Part shown: positions 1-11,503 of the stretch, one piece after another
Position numbering within the stretch: the first letter of the stretch is position 1
How the letters are laid out: the number at the start of each line of letters is the position of its first letter
Source of the DNA: Pseudoclavibacter sp. AY1F1
GTDB lineage: Bacteria > Actinomycetota > Actinomycetes > Actinomycetales > Microbacteriaceae
Direction of reading: 5' to 3'
DNA length: 64,000 nucleotides
Assembly: GCF_002931075.1 (NCBI RefSeq)
Contig: NZ_PSTQ01000001.1
Location: forward strand, 682,001 to 746,000
The notes under the pieces: generated by a model
What the model saw: only the letters and a program-made list of their open reading frames with translations
What the model was told of the DNA's origin: nothing
Databases searched by the model: none
Translations under genes and position numbers: made by a program

Positions 1-771
1 ACCTGGCAGCTCCAGCGCACGGTCTTCGAGGAACTGCGAGACGGGGGGTCCGAGGTGCAGAGCATCGTCGTCGGCATGCCCCAGTACCGTGACTCTGGCC
101 TCACTCACGCTTCGCTCCGCGGGGCGATCTACCTCGAGGGCGCGACCATGCGGGAGCGAGTCGACGTGACGCTGGCCGCCCTCGACGAGTATCCGCGTGC
201 ACTCATCTACCTCTACAACGCGGAGCTCGACCAGGCGGGTCACGCTCACGGCTGGGAATCGGACGCCTGGCTGGCTCGCCTCGAGGAACTCGACGCGGCC
301 TTCGACTCACTCAACCGAGGCGTGGATGCGGGGACTGGCATTCTCGTGACGGCAGACCACGGCATGATCGACATCCCTCGGCATCGGCAGATCGACGTCG
401 ACGATGACGACCCGCTGTTCGACGGGGTCGTCGCGATGGCGGGGGAGCCGCGGCTTCGGCATCTGTACCTCGAGGCGGACGCGGGGGACCAGGCCGCGGA
501 GGAGCTGCGGGACCGGTGGCTGGAGTCGCAGGGAGCCCGCGCGAGCGTCCTCACGCGCGCTGAAGCCGTCTCGAATGGCTGGTACGGGCCGAACGTCGCG
601 CTCGCCGCGGCAGAGCGCATCGGCGATGTCATCGTGGCCGCGACGAAGGGCGTCACGTACTACGCCTCGTCCATGCAGTCCGGAGCTCGACTTGTTGTCG
701 GCCAGCATGGTTCGATCACGCCGGAGGAGACCATCGTCCCGCTCATTCGCGCGGGCGCGTTCACGCACTGA
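1..771 (+). CDS. Alkaline-phosphatase-superfamily nucleotide pyrophosphatase/phosphodiesterase (5' truncated)
   Basis: The frame is open from base 1, so the N-terminal half lies outside the window; the 257 codons seen are the C-terminal part. Two metal-site motifs of the type I phosphodiesterase/nucleotide pyrophosphatase family are visible: ELDQAGHAHG (Asp and His ligands) and TADHGM (Asp-His pair). The family hydrolyses phosphodiester or phosphoanhydride bonds with two zinc ions. The substrate cannot be told from this part. The gene is convergent with sepH. In many actinobacteria a gene of this family lies next to sepH, which fits. Confidence 0.85.
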   Translation, partial: TWQLQRTVFEELRDGGSEVQSIVVGMPQYRDSGLTHASLRGAIYLEGATMRERVDVTLAALDEYPRALIYLYNAELDQAGHAHGWESDAWLARLEELDAAFDSLNRGVDAGTGILVTADHGMIDIPRHRQIDVDDDDPLFDGVVAMAGEPRLRHLYLEADAGDQAAEELRDRWLESQGARASVLTRAEAVSNGWYGPNVALAAAERIGDVIVAATKGVTYYASSMQSGARLVVGQHGSITPEETIVPLIRAGAFTH

Positions 772-810
772 GGCACGCGGGACGCTCCCCGACGTCGCCG
801 GGTGTCGTTC

Positions 811-860
811 GTCGACGCTATTCGACGCTATTCGACGCTATTCGTCGCTATTCGTCGCTA
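811..860. repeat. Five tandem copies of a 10-bp unit
   Basis: The unit TTCGACGCTA or TTCGTCGCTA is repeated five times head to tail. It covers the sepH stop codon (848-850) and the intergenic space before the upstream convergent gene. Each copy carries a TAG on the minus strand in a shifted frame, so copy-number change would alter only the last few SepH residues. Confidence 0.9.
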
Positions 861-1951
861 CGAGTGCCGAAGACGATCTCGTCCCAGCTCGGCATCGCGG
901 CGCGACCAGATCGCTTCGGCGAGTTCTTCGACTGGGAAGGCTCGTCGGCTTCGCGCTTCGGCTCGTCGAGTCCGTCGAGGGGCACGTCAACTGCTCGGAC
1001 TCCGCCTGTCCCCAAGTCGCTCGGCTCGATCGTCTCGGTCTCGAAGCGATCCTCGTCGCGGGTGCGCGGCGTGAAGAGCTTGACGGGTGAGGGCTCGACC
1101 TCTGATGCTCTGGACTCGTCTTCAGCATCCGCCGAAGCGTCTTCGCTCCCCTCACCGTCGCCGTCCTCCTCGAAGGACTGCGGAACTCGCTCGCCGCGGC
1201 GCCGGCGCAGCGCCTCAAGCAGGTCGGCGGTTTCGTGATGCTGCTGCTCGGTCGCACGTTCCAAGCGCGACGCCGCCGCGCCGATCCAGGAGACGGGCTC
1301 CTTCGTGGCCGGCTCGACATGAGTCGCCGCCTGCACGTCCCGCTTGGGTGCCTCGACGACCGCTCGGAGGCGCGGACTGCCGAGTGGCGTCGGTTCTCCC
1401 TGCTGCGAGAGCATCGTCGCCGTCGGGTTTAACGGCGTGAGCGCCTGGGTCTTGGGCTCGAAACCCCAGAGGGCTTCACGAGAGATCTCGTCCACCGCGA
1501 ACGACAGGCCAACGCGCCAGCCCTCTTCCTCGTCCTTCCAAGCGTCCCAGATGACGGCCGTGGCGGCGGAGGCGTCGAGACGGTCGTCGATGACCTCTCC
1601 GAAGCTCGTGCCGTCTTGTCCGAGCGGGTCGGTGTCGGTCTTCAGCCGAACGGTGACGGCACGGGCCTGGCGGACCACATAGTCGCGCTCGGCGCGCACC
1701 GGTCCCTCGAAGCGCACGACGTCCTCGCGCGCGGCACCGGTGAGTTCGATGACTTCGTCGATCGTCTTGCCGGCGCGGATGAGTTGCTGGATGGCGCGCG
1801 GTGGCACCTTCGGTGCTTCCACGCGCGTGGAGATGCGCGGCCGCAGGGCATCGCGGAGCGCTTCGTCGATCGTGACTCGGAAGCGCTGGCCGTCATCTCC
1901 GGACACGACGAGGGCACCTTCATCCAGGTCGATGAATCTGAGCTCTTGCAT
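848..1951 (-). CDS. sepH: SepH-like septation protein (DUF3071)
   Basis: The protein has 367 residues and starts MQELRFIDLDEGALVV, the typical SepH N-terminus. The start ATG at 1951 is chosen because an AAGGAGT ribosome site lies just upstream and because the family begins here; an open frame continues upstream but adds unrelated residues. A DUF3071 domain with a helix-turn-helix-like stretch (IQQLIRAGKTIDEVIELTG) occupies roughly residues 1-160. The C-terminal half is acidic and low in complexity. In Streptomyces, SepH binds FtsZ and promotes assembly of the division ring; a similar cytoplasmic role is inferred. The extreme C-terminus falls in a 10-bp tandem repeat. Confidence 0.85.
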   Translation of the reverse strand: MQELRFIDLDEGALVVSGDDGQRFRVTIDEALRDALRPRISTRVEAPKVPPRAIQQLIRAGKTIDEVIELTGAAREDVVRFEGPVRAERDYVVRQARAVTVRLKTDTDPLGQDGTSFGEVIDDRLDASAATAVIWDAWKDEEEGWRVGLSFAVDEISREALWGFEPKTQALTPLNPTATMLSQQGEPTPLGSPRLRAVVEAPKRDVQAATHVEPATKEPVSWIGAAASRLERATEQQHHETADLLEALRRRRGERVPQSFEEDGDGEGSEDASADAEDESRASEVEPSPVKLFTPRTRDEDRFETETIEPSDLGTGGVRAVDVPLDGLDEPKREADEPSQSKNSPKRSGRAAMPSWDEIVFGTRSDE

Positions 1952-2164
1952 GCTCGTACTCCTTGGCGTTGCCGATTCCTGGGGCACAGCATCACACGCA
2001 GTGGGGGTGGAATCGGGGAGCCCTGGGGCGCGCCGCCCAAGTCTGATCGCCTTTTGATCTCGCTCCGCGCGAACACTGCTCACTTCGGTTTGAGTTTCAC
2101 CCCTGAGTCGTGCACAATTGCCGCGCCTGGGGGAGTTCCCCTCGTTGAAGAGATTTGGATAGGT

Positions 2165-2461
2165 ATGGCGACCGACTACGACGCACCTCGCAAGACCGAC
2201 GATGACGCAGAGTCCATCGAGGCGCTGAAGGAGCGAGTGCCGGATCGTCTCTCCGGCAGTGTTGACGCCGAGGATGCCGACAACCCCGGCAGCTTCGACC
2301 TCTCAGCAGCAGACCTCGCAGACGTTGAGCTTGAGACCGTGGTGATCCCGCCGCAGGCCGACGAGTTCACCTGCGTCGAGTGCTTCCTCGTCAAGCACCG
2401 CTCGCAGCTCGAGAAGACGTCGGCCCTCGGCCCCGTCTGCCACGACTGCGCGACGGCCTGA
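2165..2461 (+). CDS. DUF4193 family small zinc-ribbon protein
   Basis: This 98-residue protein starts MATDYDAPRKTDDD and ends with two Cys pairs (CVEC and CHDC) separated by about 20 residues, a likely zinc ribbon. The whole layout, an acidic N-terminal half followed by the CxxC pair, is that of the actinobacterial DUF4193 family, whose function is unknown. It is divergent from sepH, with about 210 bp between them, and is followed by a strong terminator, so it is probably a single-gene unit. Confidence 0.85.
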   Translation: MATDYDAPRKTDDDAESIEALKERVPDRLSGSVDAEDADNPGSFDLSAADLADVELETVVIPPQADEFTCVECFLVKHRSQLEKTSALGPVCHDCATA

Positions 2462-2476
2462 CCGACAGCATCACCC

Positions 2477-2518
2477 AAGAGCGAAGCCGCATCCGGTTGG
2501 ATGCGGCTTCGCTCTTTT
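2477..2518 (+). terminator. Rho-independent terminator after the DUF4193 gene
   Basis: An 18-bp perfect stem (left arm AAGAGCGAAGCCGCATCC) with a GGTT loop is followed by TTTT. It lies between the DUF4193 gene and the convergent DUF3093 gene and can serve both. Confidence 0.92.
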
Positions 2519-2540
2519 GCTGTGCGCGGTGTCGATCCGC

Positions 2541-3005
2541 TTAGCCAGCCTTGCGCTGGTTGACCGCGCGCGCCTCCGTGATGGCTGCTGCCAGCTCGGT
2601 CGGTCTCCGAGTCGAGACGAGCCAGTACGGCACCGGGTCGGCGTCGTCCGTGATCTCGATCGTGAGCGACGTGGGGATCCAGCCGCGGATGCACAGCCAG
2701 GCGCGCAAATCGAGCTGCGGCCCAGCCGCCTGGCGGGCACGCTCACGGGTCGTGTGCGGCAGGCACTGCCCGGTGAAGCTCAGCGGCACGTGCGCGCCAG
2801 CGACCCGCACCTGCGTCGCGGTGACCTCGATTATGGGGGAGTAGGCCAGGACTAGAGTCAGGAATGCCGCGTAGAGCGTCACCGCGATCGCGGCGCCGAT
2901 CCAGGAGTTGATGGGCGTGAAGACGAGGATGACGGCGGGGACCATGAGGAACCCGACGACGTAGACCCAGGCGGCTGGCCACAGGCGCTCGTGGAAAACT
3001 GGCAT
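2541..3005 (-). CDS. DUF3093 membrane protein
   Basis: The 154-residue protein begins MPVFHERLWPAAWVY and has two transmembrane helices near residues 10-55 (VYVVGFLMVPAVILVF and IGAAIAVTLYAAFLTLVLAY), followed by a soluble domain of about 100 residues ending in TELAAAITEA. This is the actinobacterial DUF3093 architecture; the function is unknown. In this lineage it commonly neighbours DUF4193 and dut, as here. It is divergent from dut with only 75 bp between the starts. Confidence 0.85.
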   Translation of the reverse strand: MPVFHERLWPAAWVYVVGFLMVPAVILVFTPINSWIGAAIAVTLYAAFLTLVLAYSPIIEVTATQVRVAGAHVPLSFTGQCLPHTTRERARQAAGPQLDLRAWLCIRGWIPTSLTIEITDDADPVPYWLVSTRRPTELAAAITEARAVNQRKAG

Positions 3006-3080
3006 GCCGATATTGCATCACGCTTTGGTGGGGTCCGCTGTCAGATCACGATCCGGTCACGCCTCAGCTAGGCTCGTACG

Positions 3081-3542
3081 GTGAGCTTTGTCATAGATGT
3101 GCCCGTCTCGGGCGTCCTCCCCACGTACGCGCAGCCCGGTGACGCTGGGGCCGACCTGGTCGCCACCGAGTCCGTCACTCTGGCCCCCGGTCAGCGCGCC
3201 ATCGTCGGCACCGGTGTCCGCCTCGAACTTCCGCACGGCACCGTCGGCTTCGTCATGCCGCGCTCCGGACTCGCCGCCAAGCACGGGATCACGCTCGTGA
3301 ATGCGCCCGGCACGATCGACTCTGGCTATCGCGGCGAGATCAAGGTGATCTTGCTCAACACCGACTCCACTGAGACCTACGACATCGCGACTGGCGATCG
3401 GATCGGCCAGCTCGTCGTCATGCAGCTGGCTCCCGTGCGCTTCATCCAGACCGAGCAGCTCTCCGCTTCTCAGCGCGGTGAGGGCGGATTCGGCTCCACC
3501 GGCTATTCATCTGACCAGGAGGTCCACGATGGGACTGTTTGA
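3081..3542 (+). CDS. dut: dUTP diphosphatase (trimeric dUTPase)
   Basis: This 153-residue protein contains all five dUTPase motifs in order: AGADL, PRSGLA, TIDSGYRGEIKV, GDRIGQLVV and RGEGGFGSTG near the C-terminus. It hydrolyses dUTP to dUMP, keeping uracil out of DNA and feeding thymidylate synthesis in the cytoplasm. The start is a GTG without a ribosome site. A TAGGCT hexamer at 3069-3074 ends six bases before it, which suggests a leaderless mRNA. The stop overlaps the next gene by 14 bp, so dut, DUF3710 and DUF3159 form an operon. Confidence 0.95.
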   Translation: MSFVIDVPVSGVLPTYAQPGDAGADLVATESVTLAPGQRAIVGTGVRLELPHGTVGFVMPRSGLAAKHGITLVNAPGTIDSGYRGEIKVILLNTDSTETYDIATGDRIGQLVVMQLAPVRFIQTEQLSASQRGEGGFGSTGYSSDQEVHDGTV

Positions 3543-4278
3543 TTTCCTCAAAAAAGAAGAAGAGAAGCCGGAGAAGGCAGTCAAGCTCTCGGTCGACGAT
3601 GAGCAGACTGACGGCGAGGACTTCGAAGACGACCTCGACGATGTGGACGTAGAGGATGCGAAGTCAGCTCCGGAAGACCGAGAGTCACGAGGGCCCTTCG
3701 ACATCAGTGAGGCGAGCCCCGCGAAGCGCTACGTGGATCTCGGTGCGCTGCGCATCCCCGCGCGCGAGGGCCTTGGTCTTCGCCTCGAGGTCGAGGAGAA
3801 GACCAAGCGCCTTGTCGCCGTCGCGCTCGACTACAAGGAGTCCACGATGCAGATCCAGGCGTTCGCGGCTCCGCGATCGACCGGCCTGTGGCACTCGATC
3901 ATGGCGCAGCTTGCCGAGCAGGTCCGCAAGCAGGGCGGGACCGCAGAGGAGGTCGACGGCATCCTCGGCCCTGTGCTCGACACGAAGATTCCCGTGGTCG
4001 TCAAGGGCACGGCTTCCGCCCAGACCAGGTCGGCGCGATTCTTCGGCGTGGACGGCCCGCGGTGGTTCCTCCGTGGAGTCCTGACGGGGAAGGCGCTTCG
4101 TGACGAGGCGACACGCGTCGAGCTCGTCGAGCTCTTCAGGAGCGTCGTCGTCGTTCGCGGTGACGCGCCGCTCCCGCCGCGTGAGCTGCTGACGCTGGTC
4201 GTCCCGAAGGCGATGGCCGACCCCACGTCGAAGACGGCTACGGAAGATGCCGCGTCCGGGGAGGCCGAGAAGGCATGA
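3529..4278 (+). CDS. DUF3710 family protein
   Basis: The protein has 249 residues. The start MGLFDFLKKEEE is preceded by AGGAGG at 3517-3522, inside the end of dut. A charged acidic stretch (residues 8-60) leads into the DUF3710 domain beginning near GPFDISEASPAKRYVDLGALRIP. The family is actinobacterial, soluble and uncharacterised. Its fixed position between dut and DUF3159 is common in the phylum. Its stop overlaps the next start by four bases (ATGA), so it is translationally coupled. Confidence 0.88.
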   Translation: MGLFDFLKKEEEKPEKAVKLSVDDEQTDGEDFEDDLDDVDVEDAKSAPEDRESRGPFDISEASPAKRYVDLGALRIPAREGLGLRLEVEEKTKRLVAVALDYKESTMQIQAFAAPRSTGLWHSIMAQLAEQVRKQGGTAEEVDGILGPVLDTKIPVVVKGTASAQTRSARFFGVDGPRWFLRGVLTGKALRDEATRVELVELFRSVVVVRGDAPLPPRELLTLVVPKAMADPTSKTATEDAASGEAEKA

Positions 4279-5024
4279 CCCTCCCCGCCGGCGAGCAGCC
4301 AGAACCGGGTAGGAGCGCTGCCGATGCTCCCAACATGCGGAAGCTGGAGGACGTCGCGAAGTCCTCCTCACTTGGGCGCCTCACCGAGGGTGGCATCAGC
4401 GGTGCCTCGCTGCTCGCGGCGATGGGCGGCGTGCGAGGACTCGTCGAGACACTGCTCCCTGGCATCGTGTTCCTCGTCTTGTTCACACTTGGCATGGAGC
4501 TCTGGGTCGCCGTTCTTGCGCCTGCGGTACTCGGCCTGATCTTCATCCTGGTCCGTGCGCTCCAGAAGGAGCCGGTCGTTCCCGCCATCTCAGGGCTCGT
4601 TGCGCTTCTCATCTCCGGAGTCCTCGCAATGACGACCGGCAGGGGTGAGAACTTCTACCTCGTCGGGTTCTACACGAATGCCGCGTACGGGGCGGCGCTT
4701 CTCATATCCGTCCTCGTGCGCTGGCCGGTCATCGGTCTCGTGACGGGGCTCATCACGGGTCAGGGTTCGAGCTGGCGTAAGGACCGAGCGATGCTTCGCT
4801 GGATGTCGGTCATCACGCTCGTCTGGGTCGGGTTCTTCGCGCTGCGCCTCGTCGTGCAGCTCCCGCTCTACTTTGCAGGGAACGTCGAGGCCCTCGGCCT
4901 CGCACGCCTCCTCATGGGGACGCCGATGTATGCCGTTGTCCTGGTCGTCACGGTGCTGTTCGTACGCGCGCTCTTGAGTGCGTCGCGGTCGGGCGAGCAG
5001 AGTGAAGCAGGTAAAGTATCTTGA
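4275..5024 (+). CDS. DUF3159 integral membrane protein
   Basis: The protein has 249 residues and about six hydrophobic segments, among them LLPGIVFLVLFTLGMELWVA and TPMYAVVLVVTVLFVRALL, after a soluble N-terminus of about 45 residues. This is the actinobacterial DUF3159 family. The motif RMLRW-like KDRAMLRWMSVITLVWVGFF is typical of it. The function is unknown; a transport or membrane-scaffold role is only a guess. It is the last gene of the dut operon, and its stop codon lies inside the palindrome upstream of aconitase. Confidence 0.85.
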   Translation: MTLPAGEQPEPGRSAADAPNMRKLEDVAKSSSLGRLTEGGISGASLLAAMGGVRGLVETLLPGIVFLVLFTLGMELWVAVLAPAVLGLIFILVRALQKEPVVPAISGLVALLISGVLAMTTGRGENFYLVGFYTNAAYGAALLISVLVRWPVIGLVTGLITGQGSSWRKDRAMLRWMSVITLVWVGFFALRLVVQLPLYFAGNVEALGLARLLMGTPMYAVVLVVTVLFVRALLSASRSGEQSEAGKVS

Positions 5025-5034
5025 TGTCAAGATA
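5017..5034. promoter_or_regulatory. 18-bp palindromic operator candidate upstream of acnA
   Basis: TATCTTGA and TCAAGATA are perfect inverted arms around a TG centre. The palindrome overlaps the DUF3159 stop codon and lies 110 bp before the acnA start. Symmetry and position suggest a dimeric repressor site controlling aconitase. I cannot name the regulator from the sequence. Confidence 0.6.
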
Positions 5035-5143
5035 AAAGCGTCTCGATCAACTTTGGATCACCTTCGAGGCAAGCCACGGCGAGACGCGAGATGATTGCTG
5101 GGCGCGGGCCGCGCACCCAGAGTTGCAAAGAAGGAGCCGAGAC

Positions 5144-7960
<2,817 letters not shown>

Positions 7961-7975
7961 CGAGCAGCGCCATAG

Positions 7976-8015
7976 CGCCGAAGGGCGGAGCCGAAAGGCT
8001 TCGCCCTTCGGCGTT
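7976..8015 (+). terminator. Terminator after acnA
   Basis: A 17-bp stem (left arm CGCCGAAGGGCGGAGCC) closes a GAAA tetraloop and is followed by TTCC. It begins 15 bp after the acnA stop. Confidence 0.85.
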
Positions 8016-8115
8016 CCTACACCCTCGCGGTTCTTCGTCGCTGAGAACGCCCGTTGCTTGCGCCCATGCGCGGTCGCTAGCGTTGGGGCGATTTCCGACT
8101 ACGAAGGAGTTCCCC

Positions 8116-9267
8116 ATGAGCAGTGAGATCCCGATTCGCACAGTGCTGAGCCCTGGCCGATACGTGCAGGGCAAAGGAGCGCTCGCGCGTCTGGGCGAGT
8201 TCGTCGCCCAGATCGGTGAGTCGCCCCTTCTGCTCGCCGACGATTTCGTCTGGGACCTGCTCGGTGAGCGCCTCACGACCTCGTTCACGGGAGGCAAGGT
8301 CGAGGTTCCCCGCGAACGCTTCAACGGCGTCGCCTCGTCGGGTGAGATCGATCGCCTCGTCGAGGTCATCACGAAGAGCGGCAGCGACGTCATCGTCGCA
8401 GTCGGTGGCGGCAGCACGATCGACGCGGCCAAGGCAGCAGGCTTCCTGGCAGGTATTCGTTGGGTGAGCGTGCCGACCGTCGCCTCCACCGACGCCCCGA
8501 CATCTGCGCTCGCCGTCGTCTACACGGAGTCTGGCGAGTTCGAGGAGTACCGTTTTTTCCCCCGCAACCCTGACCTCGTGCTGATCGACTCGCAGCTTGT
8601 CGCGGATGCGCCGTCGCGCTTCCTCGTGGCGGGCTTCGGCGACGCGCTCGCCACGTGGCTCGAGGCCCGCGCGACGAGCCGCTCGAACTCAACCACCATG
8701 GCGGGCGGCCTGCCGACGCAGACCGGGACGGCTCTTGCCAAGCTCAGCTGGGACGTGCTCTGGGAGAACGCGCCGACGGCGCTCGACGCGGTCGAGGACG
8801 GCGTCGTGACGCCCGCCCTCGAGCGCGCCATCGAAGCCAACACGCTGCTCTCTGGCCTTGGCTTCGAGTCAGGTGGGCTCGCTGCCGCCCATGCCATCCA
8901 CAACGGGCTGACCGCCGCACCGCAGACCCACGGCCTCCAGCACGGCGAGAAGGTCAACATCGGGTCGATCGCCCAGCTGATCCTCGAGGGGGCACCGGAG
9001 GAGGAGATCAGGGACTTCATCGTCTTCACCACCAAGCTCGGCCTCCCGACGACGCTCACCGAGATCGGATTGTCGACCCAGGACAAGCATGAGCTCCGTC
9101 TTGTGGCCGAGGCGGCGACTGTTCCAGGGGAGACGATCCACAACATGCCGTTCGCGGTGACCGCCGACGATGTGATTGCGGCGCTCACCTCGCTCGAACG
9201 TCTCTCACGGCGCATTCGCGCGGACGCGGGCCTCCCGGAGCCAGTGAAGTACCACGCTGCGCACTAG
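8116..9267 (+). CDS. gldA: Iron-containing/zinc glycerol dehydrogenase
   Basis: The 383-residue protein matches the GldA family in length and motifs: AVGGGSTIDAAKA binds NAD, VPTVASTDAPTSALAVVY is a family signature, and the metal ligands are the Asp of FGDALATWLEA and the His residues of AAAHAIHNGL and THGLQHGEKV. It oxidises glycerol to dihydroxyacetone with NAD+. The start ATG has GAAGGAG at 8103-8109. It is monocistronic, with terminators on both sides. A related polyol as substrate cannot be ruled out. Confidence 0.9.
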   Translation: MSSEIPIRTVLSPGRYVQGKGALARLGEFVAQIGESPLLLADDFVWDLLGERLTTSFTGGKVEVPRERFNGVASSGEIDRLVEVITKSGSDVIVAVGGGSTIDAAKAAGFLAGIRWVSVPTVASTDAPTSALAVVYTESGEFEEYRFFPRNPDLVLIDSQLVADAPSRFLVAGFGDALATWLEARATSRSNSTTMAGGLPTQTGTALAKLSWDVLWENAPTALDAVEDGVVTPALERAIEANTLLSGLGFESGGLAAAHAIHNGLTAAPQTHGLQHGEKVNIGSIAQLILEGAPEEEIRDFIVFTTKLGLPTTLTEIGLSTQDKHELRLVAEAATVPGETIHNMPFAVTADDVIAALTSLERLSRRIRADAGLPEPVKYHAAH

Positions 9268-9292
9268 CCCGGCAGAGTCGAACTCGTCGCGG

Positions 9293-9345
9293 CCGACGAA
9301 GGCGCCGCCTCTTCCATCGGATGGAAGAGGCGGTGCCTTCGTCGG
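9293..9345. terminator. Bidirectional terminator between gldA and the 3-hydroxyacyl-CoA dehydrogenase gene
   Basis: A hairpin with arms of about 25 bp (arm begins CCGACGAAGGCGCCGCC; one G-U pair) surrounds a CGG loop. It lies exactly between two convergent genes. Confidence 0.92.
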
Positions 9346-9356
9346 TGCTCGTGAGG

Positions 9357-11498
9357 TCAGCGTGCCGACGCCCCGCGGATGGGCGGCGTGTGGAAGGTGC
9401 CCCCGAAAGCCTTCTCCGAGGCCCCGATCCTGTCGAGGTACGGCGTGATGCCTCCTGCCTGGAACGGATAGCCCGCCCCCAGGATGAGGCACAGGTCGAT
9501 GTCCTCGGCTGCCGCGACGACCTTTTCGTCGAGCATCCGCTTGATCTCGTCGGCGAGGCCGACCTCGACTCGCTCCGCGAACGAAGCCGCCGTCATCGGA
9601 GTCTTCCCGCCGGCCACGATCTGCACGGCCTTCTTGTCGAAGCCCTTGGCCCGTCCCTTGCCATCGCGGTCGTAGAGCTTGCCGTAGTCGGCGAGTCTGT
9701 GGAGGTTCTCCGATTCGAAGAACCGGTCGGGGAACGCCTTGTGGTGCGTGTCCAGGACGTGGGCGCCGACCTTGAGGCCAACCAGCTCGAGGAGCTCGAA
9801 CGGGGTCATGGGAAGGCCGATGCGGTCGAGCGCGTGGTCGACCGTCTCGAACGAGGTGCCGGTGTCGACGGCATTCATCGCCTCGCCGAGTACCTTGGCG
9901 AGGACTCGGTTCACGACAAATCCGGGTGCGTCTCTCGTGATGACGGCCGTCTTCTTCAGGTTCTTGGCCGTTGCCATCGCCGTCGCGAGGCTTGCGTCGT
10001 CAGTGCTGTCCGTCTTGACGACCTCGATGAGTGGCATCTGCGCAACAGGATTGAAGAAATGGAAGCCGACAAGACGCTCCGGGTGCTCGAGCTGAGCGCC
10101 GATCTCCGCCACGGACAGCGACGAGGTGTTGGTAGCCAGCACCGTCTCAGGGCTGACGATCTTCTCGAAGTCAGCAAACACCTGCTGCTTGACGCCGAGC
10201 TCTTCGAAGACAGCCTCGATCACCCAGTCGCAGTCAGCGAACTCGCTGCGATCCGTCGTTCCGTGCACGAGCCCGATGAGGCGGCCGTACTCGTCGCTGT
10301 CCATGCGGCCCTTCTCGTGGAGCTTCTCGAGCTCACGGCGGATGGCGGCAACTCCCGTATCGACTCTCGCCTGGTCGAGGTCCGTGATCACGACGGGCAC
10401 CTTGAGTCGCCGGACGAAGAGCGTGGCGAACTGCGTCGCCATGAGCCCGGCACCGATGACACCCACCTTGTTGACTGGGCGCGCGAGCGCCTTGTCAGGG
10501 GCGCCAGCCGGACGCTTGGCTCGCTTCTGCACGAGGTTGAAGGCGTAGATCGAAGCCACGAACTGGTCGCCGGAGATGAGGTCGGCGAGGGCTTCGTCCT
10601 CCGCAGCGAACCCCTTCGCGCGGTCGTCGCCCTTCGCCAGCTTCAACAGTTCGAGGGCGCGGTACGGAGCGAGCGCGACCGTCCCGAGCTTCTCCTCGAG
10701 CGTCTTGCGGGCGATGCCGATCGCCAGGTCCCACTTCGCGAGGCGCTCGAGTCGGCCAGGAGCGTGAGGTCGCTTGACCTCGAGCTCGCCGCCGATGACC
10801 TTGTCGGCCCAGGCCAGCGAGTCCTCGAGGAAGTTCAGGCTCGGGAAGATCGCGTCGGCGATTCCGAGCTCAGCGACTTGCGGCCCCTTGAGCATCCGGT
10901 TCTGCTTGAGCGGGTTCTCGATGATGACCTTGAGCGCGTTCTCGATGCCGATGATGTTCGGCAGGATGCTTGCGCCTCCCCATCCTGGTACGAGACCGAG
11001 GAACGTCTCAGGCAGGGCGAACGCGGGGACCGTCGTATCAACGGTGCGGTAGTCGGAGTTGAGACCGATTTCGACGCCGCCGCCGAGTGCCAGGCCGTTG
11101 TAGAACGTGAAGCTCGGCACCCCGAGCTTGCCGAGGGAGCCGAGTACCTCGTGACCCAGCTTCGCGAGAAGCAGCGCCACGTCACGACTCGGGATGGAGC
11201 CCACGTTGGAGAGATCGGCGCCAGCGGCGAAGTTGAAGCGCTTGCCCGTGATGGCAACCGCGTCGATGTCGTGTGAGGATGCGCGTGCGCGGAGCCCGGA
11301 GAGCACCTCGCCGAGTTCGGCCAGGGTCTCGGGCCCGAGCGTGTTCGGCCTGGTGTAGTCGTGGCCGTTGTCGAGCGTGATGAGGGCCATGGTGCGGCCG
11401 CTCGGGAGCGTGACGTCGCGGACAAGCGAGTGGGTCACGACCTCGTCGGTGCTCATAGCCAGCAGGGGAGCGTAGCGTGCTCGGAGATCGGTTGCCAT
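9357..11498 (-). CDS. fadB: 3-hydroxyacyl-CoA dehydrogenase / enoyl-CoA hydratase multifunctional protein
   Basis: The 713-residue protein is the beta-oxidation alpha subunit. Residues 1-200 form a crotonase domain (NGLALGGGVEIGLNSDYR with the catalytic Glu). The Rossmann domain near residue 340 starts VGVIGAGLMATQFATLF, and the 3HCDH signature LVGFHFFNPVAQMPLIEVV and TRDAPGFVVNRVLA follow. It hydrates enoyl-CoA and oxidises 3-hydroxyacyl-CoA with NAD+. The start MATDLRARYAPL lies five bases after the thiolase stop, so both are co-transcribed. The longer open frame upstream overlaps the thiolase gene and is rejected. Confidence 0.93.
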   Translation of the reverse strand: MATDLRARYAPLLAMSTDEVVTHSLVRDVTLPSGRTMALITLDNGHDYTRPNTLGPETLAELGEVLSGLRARASSHDIDAVAITGKRFNFAAGADLSNVGSIPSRDVALLLAKLGHEVLGSLGKLGVPSFTFYNGLALGGGVEIGLNSDYRTVDTTVPAFALPETFLGLVPGWGGASILPNIIGIENALKVIIENPLKQNRMLKGPQVAELGIADAIFPSLNFLEDSLAWADKVIGGELEVKRPHAPGRLERLAKWDLAIGIARKTLEEKLGTVALAPYRALELLKLAKGDDRAKGFAAEDEALADLISGDQFVASIYAFNLVQKRAKRPAGAPDKALARPVNKVGVIGAGLMATQFATLFVRRLKVPVVITDLDQARVDTGVAAIRRELEKLHEKGRMDSDEYGRLIGLVHGTTDRSEFADCDWVIEAVFEELGVKQQVFADFEKIVSPETVLATNTSSLSVAEIGAQLEHPERLVGFHFFNPVAQMPLIEVVKTDSTDDASLATAMATAKNLKKTAVITRDAPGFVVNRVLAKVLGEAMNAVDTGTSFETVDHALDRIGLPMTPFELLELVGLKVGAHVLDTHHKAFPDRFFESENLHRLADYGKLYDRDGKGRAKGFDKKAVQIVAGGKTPMTAASFAERVEVGLADEIKRMLDEKVVAAAEDIDLCLILGAGYPFQAGGITPYLDRIGASEKAFGGTFHTPPIRGASAR

Positions 11499-11503
11499 GA
11501 TGC

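Noticed and set aside
9321-11276. A 651-codon plus-strand open frame
   Set aside because: It lies wholly antisense to the 3-hydroxyacyl-CoA dehydrogenase, which has complete family motifs; long antisense frames are common in high-GC DNA.
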